From NCBI GenBank assembly GCA_002432195.1, contig DJGG01000251.1:4760-10858 (forward strand): DNA of 6,099 nt, in the 5' to 3' direction. Shown piece by piece: positions 1 to 4,402 of this stretch. The first letter of the stretch is position 1. Every line of letters starts with the position of its first letter. The translations under genes and the position numbers were made by a program. Under the pieces are notes generated by a model that saw nothing but the letters and a program-made list of their open reading frames with translations, was not told the origin of the DNA and did no database searches. The stretch is from Desulfobacteraceae bacterium UBA5852 (GTDB lineage Bacteria > Desulfobacterota > Desulfobacteria > Desulfobacterales > UBA5852).

Positions 1-8
1 CGGGAAGT

Positions 9-41
9 GCCGCCTTGCGGCCAATCCCGCCTGCGGCGGGA
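9..41. repeat. Cluster of two short GC hairpins in intergenic DNA
   Basis: Two perfect inverted repeats lie close together. GCCGC (9-13) pairs with GCGGC (17-21) around CTT, and TCCCGCC (25-31) pairs with GGCGGGA (35-41) around TGC. No convincing coding frame covers this stretch, although one frame stays open from position 2 to about 175 with an unremarkable translation. The pair could be a repetitive extragenic palindrome or part of the 3' untranslated end of a gene to the left. Nothing in the window decides between these. Confidence 0.4.
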
Positions 42-88
42 CCTTTCGGCCTGAGGCGCCGTTTATCCACAGCCTGTTAGGGTATCCA

Positions 89-120
89 GGGCCGGTCCTC
101 CGGATCGGCCGACCCTTTTT
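89..120 (+). terminator. Probable intrinsic terminator of an upstream gene
   Basis: GGGCCGGTC (89-97) can pair with GGCCGACCC (107-115), with one C-A mismatch and one G-U pair, and five T (116-120) follow at once. An alternative, more perfect fold pairs 90-98 with 102-110 (nine pairs, one of them G-U) around a 3-nt loop, but this leaves GACCC between stem and T-run. The position, 50 nt before the TTGACA element, fits the end of a rightward unit that begins left of the window. The T-run is short, so efficiency is uncertain. Confidence 0.55.
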
Positions 121-171
121 GCCGGCCGGGACCCCCGTTGGGAATTCCACTGCCGCCCCGGCGATTTGCAG

Positions 172-200
172 TTGACAGCTCCCGGTAAATTGGCTAAAGC
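172..200 (+). promoter_or_regulatory. Candidate sigma70-type promoter of the operon
   Basis: A perfect -35 hexamer TTGACA lies at 172-177. With a 17-bp spacer the -10 position is TAAAGC (195-200), which matches TATAAT at only three of six positions. Transcription would then begin near 207, leaving a leader of about 22 nt before the ATG at 229. The weak -10 would suit a promoter that depends on an activator or is otherwise regulated. This is the only good -35 element seen before the first gene. Confidence 0.45.
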
Positions 201-209
201 TGCAGCATA

Positions 210-224
210 CAAAACGGTGTTTTG
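210..224. promoter_or_regulatory. Candidate IclR-type operator (inverted repeat)
   Basis: CAAAAC (210-215) and GTTTTG (219-224) form a perfect inverted repeat with a 3-bp GGT centre, 15 bp in all. It stands out as AT-rich in GC-rich surroundings. It lies just downstream of the predicted transcription start and 4 nt before the start codon of the IclR-family gene. IclR regulators usually bind palindromes of about this length and often control their own promoter, so this is a reasonable autoregulatory site. Binding is inferred. Confidence 0.5.
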
Positions 225-228
225 CAAT

Positions 229-1023
229 ATGAAACAGCCTGAACGTCTCAATGCGGTGGAAAAGGCGCTGCGCATCCTGCTGTCCTTCCGGGCCGGAAGG
301 TCTACCTGGGGGGTGCGGGAGTTGGGCACCCACCTGGGGTTCAGCCCGGCCACGGTGCAGCGGATTCTCCAGGTCCTGAAGGCGCAATCCTTCGTCGCCC
401 AGGATCCCGTCACCCGCCAGTATCGCCTGGGAGTGGCCTTCTACACGTTCTTCAACGCCCTGAAGGAGTCCTACCCCATCACCCGGGCGAGCCAACCCTT
501 TCTCCAGCGCCTGGGGTCCATCACCGGCGAGACGGTGCACCTGAACATCATCGACGGCACGGACCGGGTGTGCATCGACAACCTCGAGTCCCCCCAGGCC
601 CTCAAGGCCTCCATGCCCATCGGCAGCCGCTCGCCGCTTTACGCCGGCGGCTCGTCCAAGTGCCTGCTGGCCTTCGGCGCGCCGGAGTGGCGGGAAGAGT
701 ATCTCGGCAGCCTGGCGGTCCTGATCCCCTTTACGGACCGCACCGTGACCGACCTGGAGGCCCTGCGGCGGGAGTTGGCCCAGATCGCCGCCCAGGGTTA
801 CGCCGTGAGCCTCGGGGAGCGCAATCGCGGTTTGGGCTCCCTGAGCGCGCCGGTTTTCGACCACCACGGCCAGCTGCTGGCCAGCCTGAGCCTCGCCATT
901 CCGGAAATCCGTTTCCAGGACGCGGCTCACCGTCAATTTTGTCTCAAGGAATTGCGCCAGGCCGCGCAAGCGTTTTCCCGGGTGATGGGATACGAGAGCG
1001 GCGCGGCGGTCGGGGAAGGCTAA
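229..1023 (+). CDS. IclR-family transcriptional regulator
   Basis: This 264-residue protein has the usual two-domain IclR layout and length. An N-terminal winged helix-turn-helix covers about residues 7-70 (ERLNAVEKALRIL, then WGVRELGTHLGFSPATVQRI as the helix-turn-helix). A C-terminal effector-binding domain covers about 85-255 and carries the typical GSRSPLYAGGSSKCLLAF stretch (132-149) and a GYAVSLGERNRGLGSLSAPV stretch (190-209). I chose the ATG at 229 because the N-terminus then begins just before the conserved VEKALRIL helix. The in-frame TTG at 166 and GTG at 217 lie upstream of or inside the promoter and operator signals and have no ribosome site. The chosen start also lacks a strong Shine-Dalgarno sequence. 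The stop is 20 nt before the CoA-transferase start, so the gene is probably cotranscribed with the pathway it is likely to control. The ligand is unknown; glutarate or an acyl-CoA of the pathway is a guess. Confidence 0.92.
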   Translation: MKQPERLNAVEKALRILLSFRAGRSTWGVRELGTHLGFSPATVQRILQVLKAQSFVAQDPVTRQYRLGVAFYTFFNALKESYPITRASQPFLQRLGSITGETVHLNIIDGTDRVCIDNLESPQALKASMPIGSRSPLYAGGSSKCLLAFGAPEWREEYLGSLAVLIPFTDRTVTDLEALRRELAQIAAQGYAVSLGERNRGLGSLSAPVFDHHGQLLASLSLAIPEIRFQDAAHRQFCLKELRQAAQAFSRVMGYESGAAVGEG

Positions 1024-1043
1024 TCATCCATCAGGAGGGTTCC

Positions 1044-2246
1044 ATGTCGGCCAATCTCAAACCTCTGAGCGATATCACGGTTCTGGATCTGTCCCGCGTT
1101 CTGGCCGGTCCCTATGCCACCATGGTTTTGGGCGACCTGGGGGCCGACGTGATCAAGGTGGAGCGGCCCCGGGTGGGGGACGACACCCGGCACTGGGGGC
1201 CGCCGGAGGCCGGCGGCGAGGCAGCCTACTACCTTTGCGTGAACCGCAACAAACGAAGCCTGACGGTCAACCTGAAAGACCCCAAGGGCCAGGAGATCAT
1301 CCGCCACCTGGCGCGCACCAGCGATATCGTCATCGAAAACTACATGGTGGGCACCCTGGATGGGATGGGGCTGGGCTACGCGGACCTCCGCAAGGAGAAC
1401 CCCGGCATCATCTACTGCTCGATCACCGGCTTCGGGCAGGACGGCCCTTACAAGGACCAGCCGGGTTACGATTTCATGATCCAGGGCATGGGCGGGGTGA
1501 TGAGCTTCACGGGCGCCCCGGAGGGACCGCCCATGAAGGTGGGGGTGGCCATCGTGGACATCACCACCGGCCTGTTCGCCGTCAACGCCATCCTGGCGGC
1601 CCTGCGCCACCGGGAAAAGACCGGCCAGGGCCAATACATCGACATGGCCCTGCTGGACAGCGTCCTGGCATGGCTCGCCAACGTGGGGAGCAATTACCTG
1701 GTGTCGGGTCAGAACCCCACGCGCTACGGCAACGCGCATCCCAACATCGTGCCCTACGAACCGTTCTTGACCCGGGACGGGGCCTATATCGCCCTGGCCG
1801 TGGGCAACGACCTGCAATGGCAGAAATTCTGCGAGTTGGCCGCCCTGGAAGGCCTGGCCCATGACCCGCGCTTTGCCACCAATCCCGCCCGGGTCAAGCA
1901 CCGCAGAGAGCTGATTCCCATCGTGGCCGCGGCCATGCTGCAGCGGCCGGCCCAGGAATGGCTGACGGAGCTGAACCGCCTGCGGATCCCCTGCGGCCCC
2001 ATCAATACCCTGGAGCAGGTCTTCGCCGATCCCCAGGTGCGCTTCCGCGGCATGGTGGCCGAGGTGCCCCATCCCACCGCCGGTTCGTTCAAGATGGTGG
2101 CCAGCCCCATGAAGCTGAGCGCGACCCCTTGCGAGATCCGGCGGCATCCGCCCCTGTTGGGGGAGCACACCGAGGAGGTTTTGCAGGAACGCCTCGGACT
2201 GACCCCTGAAGCGATCGAGAGCCTGAGACTGGAAAGAGTCATATGA
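1044..2246 (+). CDS. Family III CoA-transferase, glutarate CoA-transferase-like
   Basis: This 400-residue protein belongs to the CaiB/BaiF (family III, formyl-CoA transferase-type) CoA-transferases and has full length for the family. The N-terminal CoA-binding region reads RVLAGPYATMVLGDLGADVI (18-37). The catalytic aspartate that forms the acyl anhydride and thioester intermediate is Asp172 in VGVAIVDITTG. Its text resembles human SUGCT (succinyl-CoA:glutarate CoA-transferase) more than other family members I recall: DDTRHWGPP (46-54), YYLCVNRNKRSLTVNLKDPK (62-81) and MGLGYADL (108-115) have near-identical counterparts. With glutaryl-CoA dehydrogenase next, the likely reaction is CoA transfer from succinyl-CoA or another donor to glutarate in the cytoplasm. 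The start at 1044 follows AGGAGGG (1033-1039). Other dicarboxylates remain possible substrates, because family III specificity is hard to read from sequence. Confidence 0.88.
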   Translation: MSANLKPLSDITVLDLSRVLAGPYATMVLGDLGADVIKVERPRVGDDTRHWGPPEAGGEAAYYLCVNRNKRSLTVNLKDPKGQEIIRHLARTSDIVIENYMVGTLDGMGLGYADLRKENPGIIYCSITGFGQDGPYKDQPGYDFMIQGMGGVMSFTGAPEGPPMKVGVAIVDITTGLFAVNAILAALRHREKTGQGQYIDMALLDSVLAWLANVGSNYLVSGQNPTRYGNAHPNIVPYEPFLTRDGAYIALAVGNDLQWQKFCELAALEGLAHDPRFATNPARVKHRRELIPIVAAAMLQRPAQEWLTELNRLRIPCGPINTLEQVFADPQVRFRGMVAEVPHPTAGSFKMVASPMKLSATPCEIRRHPPLLGEHTEEVLQERLGLTPEAIESLRLERVI

Positions 2247-2251
2247 CCGCC

Positions 2252-2311
2252 CCCGCCCCGGCGGGACCGCGCCGCGGATCCCGGGTGAGTGCCGACGCGG
2301 GCCTCAGGCCC
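2252..2311 (+). other. Spacer hairpins between CoA-transferase and dehydrogenase
   Basis: The 123-nt spacer (2247-2369) holds two short perfect inverted repeats: CCCGCC (2252-2257) with GGCGGG (2260-2265), and GGGCC (2299-2303) with GGCCC (2307-2311) around TCA. Neither is followed by a T-run, so these do not look like intrinsic terminators. They could slow or protect mRNA, but in DNA this GC-rich short hairpins also arise by chance. I saw no convincing promoter in the spacer. Confidence 0.35.
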
Positions 2312-2369
2312 CAAGTTGCCCTTTGTGGATGGATACCCATCAACCCATTGCCACCATCAGGAGGAGCCC

Positions 2370-3533
2370 ATGGACTTCAAACTTTCCAAAGACCTTGAGA
2401 TGCTGCGGGACGCCGTGAGGGAATTCGCCGCCAAGAAGATCGCGCCCAACGCCGATGCCTGGGACGCCGCCCATTACCTGCCCTACAAGGAGGTGATGAA
2501 ACCCATGGGCGAGCTCGGGTTCTTCGGCACCGTGATTCCCGAAGCATACGGCGGCGAGGACATGGGCTGGCTGGCGGCCATGATCGTCACCGAGGAGATC
2601 GCCCGGGCGTCCAGCTCCCTGCGGGTGCAGGTCAACATGCAGACCCTGGGGTGCGCCTTCACCATCTTCAACTACGGCAGCGAGGAACTGAAGCGCAAAT
2701 ACATCGAAAAGCTCGTGCGGGCCGAGTACGTGGGCGGGTTCGCCATCACCGAGCCGGATGCCGGCTCCGACGTCATGGCCCTCACCTCCACGGCGGAGGA
2801 CAAGGGCGACCACTGGCTGCTCAACGGCTCCAAGACCTGGATCTCCAATGCCAACGTGGCCGACGTGCTCATCTACTATGCCTACACCGACCGGGCCGCC
2901 GGGTCCCGGGGCCTGTCGGCCTTTGTGCTCGAGCCGAAGAATTTCAACGGGGTGAAGACCTCGGGTCTGGACAAGATGGGTTCGCACTCCAGCCCCACGG
3001 GGGAGGTGTTTTGCAGCGATACCCGCATCCCCAAGGAGAACATTCTGGGGAAGCCCGGCGACGGCACCAAGATCGTGTTCAGCTCCCTCAACCAGACCCG
3101 CCTGTCCGCGGCGGCCGGGGCCGTCGGGCTGGCCCAGGCCTGCCTGGACGCGGCCACCAAGTACTGCAACGAGCGCCAGCAGTTCGGCAAACCCATCGGG
3201 ACCTTCCAGATGAACCAGGACATGATCGCCCAGATGGTCAGCGAGATCGAGGCGGCGCGCCTGCTGGTGTACAAGGCCGCCTGGGTCAAGGACCAGGGGA
3301 ACCTGAACAACGGGTTGGACGTGGCCGTGGCCAAGTATTTCGCCGGGGAGACGGTCACCAAATGCACCAATTTCGCCATGCGCATCCTGGGCGCCTACGG
3401 GTATTCCACCGAATATCCCGTGGCCCGCTACTACCGCGATGCGCCCACCTACACCATGGTGGAGGGCTCGGCCAATATCTGCAAATGGATCATCGCCCAG
3501 GACCAATTGGGCATTCGCAAGGCCAACCGCTAG
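2370..3533 (+). CDS. gcdH: Glutaryl-CoA dehydrogenase, probably non-decarboxylating
   Basis: This 387-residue FAD-dependent acyl-CoA dehydrogenase has the normal length and both family signatures: FAITEPDAGSDV (124-135) and the RQQFGKPIGTFQ stretch (269-280). The catalytic base is Glu365 in YTMVEGSANICKW. Arg85 (SSLRVQVNMQ) aligns without gaps to Arg94 of human glutaryl-CoA dehydrogenase, the residue that binds the substrate's distal carboxylate, which supports glutaryl-CoA as substrate. Val364 stands where human and most other acyl-CoA dehydrogenases have Tyr before the catalytic Glu. This Tyr-to-Val exchange is the described mark of the Desulfococcus multivorans enzyme that stops at glutaconyl-CoA. 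Val86 also replaces the human Ser95. The expected reaction is glutaryl-CoA to glutaconyl-CoA, with electrons passed to ETF. The ATG at 2370 follows AGGAGG (2359-2364); an in-frame upstream extension to 2289 lacks such a site. The gcdC and gcdA genes downstream supply the decarboxylation step. Confidence 0.93.
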   Translation: MDFKLSKDLEMLRDAVREFAAKKIAPNADAWDAAHYLPYKEVMKPMGELGFFGTVIPEAYGGEDMGWLAAMIVTEEIARASSSLRVQVNMQTLGCAFTIFNYGSEELKRKYIEKLVRAEYVGGFAITEPDAGSDVMALTSTAEDKGDHWLLNGSKTWISNANVADVLIYYAYTDRAAGSRGLSAFVLEPKNFNGVKTSGLDKMGSHSSPTGEVFCSDTRIPKENILGKPGDGTKIVFSSLNQTRLSAAAGAVGLAQACLDAATKYCNERQQFGKPIGTFQMNQDMIAQMVSEIEAARLLVYKAAWVKDQGNLNNGLDVAVAKYFAGETVTKCTNFAMRILGAYGYSTEYPVARYYRDAPTYTMVEGSANICKWIIAQDQLGIRKANR

Positions 3534-3543
3534 CCGGCGGTGG

Positions 3544-3588
3544 CGCGGCCGGTGCCGGGTGGACCGCTAACCGGCTGCGCCGGCCGCG
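3544..3588 (+). other. Strong intercistronic stem-loop (12-bp stem)
   Basis: CGCGGCCGGTGC (3544-3555) pairs with GCGCCGGCCGCG (3577-3588) over 12 positions, 11 of them Watson-Crick and one G-U, around a 21-nt loop. It begins 10 nt after the dehydrogenase stop and ends 18 nt before the next Shine-Dalgarno sequence. No T-run follows, so it is more likely a barrier to 3' exonucleases or an mRNA processing site than an intrinsic terminator. It is the longest inverted repeat I found in the window. Confidence 0.55.
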
Positions 3589-3605
3589 GAGTGCATCGTC
3601 AACCC

Positions 3606-3612
3606 AAGGAGG
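3606..3612 (+). promoter_or_regulatory. Ribosome binding site that sets a GTG start
   Basis: AAGGAGG lies 8 nt before the GTG at 3621, near-ideal spacing. It decides the start of the small decarboxylase-family gene. The frame is open back to 3540, but that upstream part covers the stem-loop and reads as low-complexity residues. The ATG at 3613 touches the site, is out of frame and stops after three codons. Confidence 0.8.
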
Positions 3613-3620
3613 ATGCTGCC

Positions 3621-4046
3621 GTGAACGCCAACATCGTGGACCAAACCCGGCAGACCGCGGCCCTGTACTTCGACGGGGTCAAGGACGAAAAACCCTATGC
3701 GCTGTGGAAGGCCTTCGACAAGGATCTGGCCCGGGATCTTTCGCTTTTCATTACCGGGCAGATGTACTCCCGGGAGAAAATACCCCACCGTATCCGGCAA
3801 CTGGTGACCATCGCCGCGCTGACGGTGCTGGTGCGGCCGGAGGAGCTGAAGCTGCACCTGCACGCCGCTCTGAACGTGGGGTGCACCCCTGAGGAGATCG
3901 CCGAGGCGATCTTCCAGACCTTTGTCTACGGCGGGATGCCGGCCACCAACACGGCCCTGAAAATGCTTCAGGCCGTCCTGCAGGAGCGCGGCGCCTGGCC
4001 CCTTTCCGCGCCCGCCGCGCCAAGCGGCGCGACGGCCGGAGACTAG
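3621..4046 (+). CDS. Carboxymuconolactone decarboxylase family protein (PcaC-like)
   Basis: This 141-residue, all-helical protein is of the CMD/AhpD superfamily. Family features are IPHRIRQLVTIAALTVL (54-70), EELKLHLHAALNVGCTPEEI (74-93) and QTFVYGGMPATNTALKML (99-116), the pattern seen in gamma-carboxymuconolactone decarboxylase (PcaC): a helix with Glu-Glu and Leu-His, then Ala-Ala-Leu-Asn-x-Gly. The only cysteine is Cys88, so the CxxC redox pair of AhpD-type peroxidase partners is absent. A short Ala/Pro-rich tail (about 129-141) looks disordered. Translation starts at GTG 3621. The gene sits between the dehydrogenase and the biotin carrier, 87 and 110 nt away, so a role in glutarate or aromatic acid metabolism is suggested. 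I know no step in this pathway that needs it. True carboxymuconolactone decarboxylase would belong to an aerobic ring-cleavage pathway of which nothing else is seen here. Confidence 0.85.
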   Translation: MNANIVDQTRQTAALYFDGVKDEKPYALWKAFDKDLARDLSLFITGQMYSREKIPHRIRQLVTIAALTVLVRPEELKLHLHAALNVGCTPEEIAEAIFQTFVYGGMPATNTALKMLQAVLQERGAWPLSAPAAPSGATAGD

Positions 4047-4084
4047 CCGGCTGTGGACATGCCGGCAGCGGGCCGCAAGGCCCG
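4046..4084 (+). other. Spacer hairpins upstream of the biotin carrier gene
   Basis: The 110-nt spacer (4047-4156) begins with two stems in tandem. GCCGGC (4046-4051, starting in the stop codon) pairs with GCCGGC (4061-4066) around a 9-nt loop. CGGGCC (4069-4074) pairs with GGCCCG (4079-4084) around GCAA, a GNRA-type tetraloop that strongly stabilises RNA hairpins. No T-run follows. The likely effect, if any, is on mRNA stability or processing ahead of gcdC. This is inferred from base pairing alone. Confidence 0.45.
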
Positions 4085-4156
4085 GCGCGGCGTGACGGGA
4101 AAACCGGGCATTGGCGATCAGCGGCGCAACTTCAAACGAAAGAGGAGGAACTGAGC

Positions 4157-4372
4157 ATGGCGGAGAAAATTCTGGCCCCACTGGCGGGCAATATCGTAGC
4201 GGTTAACATCAAGGTCGGCGATGCCGTCCAGGAAGACGACGAGGCCATGGTGATCGAGGCCATGAAGATGGAAACCCTGGTCTACGTGCCCTGCAAGGGT
4301 ACCGTCAAGGAGATCCTAGTCAAGGAAGGCGCCATGGTCGAGGAAGACGATGTCCTGGCCGTCATCGAATAA
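4157..4372 (+). CDS. gcdC: Biotin carboxyl carrier subunit of glutaconyl-CoA decarboxylase
   Basis: This 71-residue protein is almost nothing but a biotinyl domain. The biotin attachment motif EAMKMET places the biotinylated residue at Lys37, in the hairpin turn midway along the domain. The two half-repeats (LAPLAGNIVAVNIKVGDAVQ at 6-25, and VPCKGTVKEILVKEGAMVEE at 44-63) are typical. The flanking Ala-Met and Met mark it as biotin-type, not lipoyl. It would carry the carboxyl group from the GcdA active site to the membrane subunit GcdB. Acidaminococcus GcdC is about twice as long, with an Ala/Pro-rich flexible linker before its biotin domain; that part is missing here. AGGAGG (4143-4148) stands 8 nt before the ATG. 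The gcdA start lies 30 nt after the stop. It could also serve another biotin enzyme, but the direct gcdA neighbour makes this role most likely. Confidence 0.9.
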   Translation: MAEKILAPLAGNIVAVNIKVGDAVQEDDEAMVIEAMKMETLVYVPCKGTVKEILVKEGAMVEEDDVLAVIE

Positions 4373-4402
4373 CCACCGGCATGCCCGTGACAGGAGCTGA
4401 TC

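Noticed and set aside
141..148. GGAATTCC palindrome as a second IclR operator
   Set aside because: It recalls the GGAA/TTCC half-sites of classical IclR operators, but 8-bp palindromes are common by chance, the flanks do not extend the symmetry, and it does not resemble the repeat at 210-224.
166..228. TTG start at 166 for the IclR regulator
   Set aside because: It would place the TTGACA element and the inverted repeat inside the coding region, has no ribosome site, and adds 21 residues not typical of the family.
570..1043. In-frame upstream extension of the CoA-transferase to 570
   Set aside because: It lies inside the IclR gene, reads as Arg/Pro/Gly-rich sequence, and the ATG at 1044 has a strong ribosome site and begins right before the conserved N-terminus.
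1020..2168. Long open frame on the minus strand opposite the CoA-transferase
   Set aside because: Its translation is rich in His, Gly, Gln and Val with no recognisable domain. It lies fully opposite a well-supported gene and is what GC-biased third positions produce. The minus-strand frames at 2340-3506, 4316-5404 and 5567-6043 were rejected for the same reason.
3613..3624. Three-codon ATG frame whose TGA overlaps the GTG start at 3621
   Set aside because: Its ATG touches the Shine-Dalgarno sequence with no spacing, so initiation there is implausible; probably chance.
2651..3892. Long + strand frame crossing gcdH and the next gene
   Set aside because: It overlaps two clear genes in another frame, is Arg/Gly/Pro-rich and has no domain. 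The same holds for 1235-1864 and 4381-5361.
3621..4046. AhpD-type alkylhydroperoxidase
   Set aside because: The CxxC pair and following His of that active site are absent; only Cys88 is present and the text fits PcaC-like members.
4157..4372. Lipoyl carrier such as a glycine cleavage H protein or dehydrogenase E2 domain
   Set aside because: The Ala-Met-Lys-Met motif is the biotin attachment site; lipoyl domains usually have Asp-Lys-Ala at this place, and the neighbour is a biotin-dependent carboxyltransferase.
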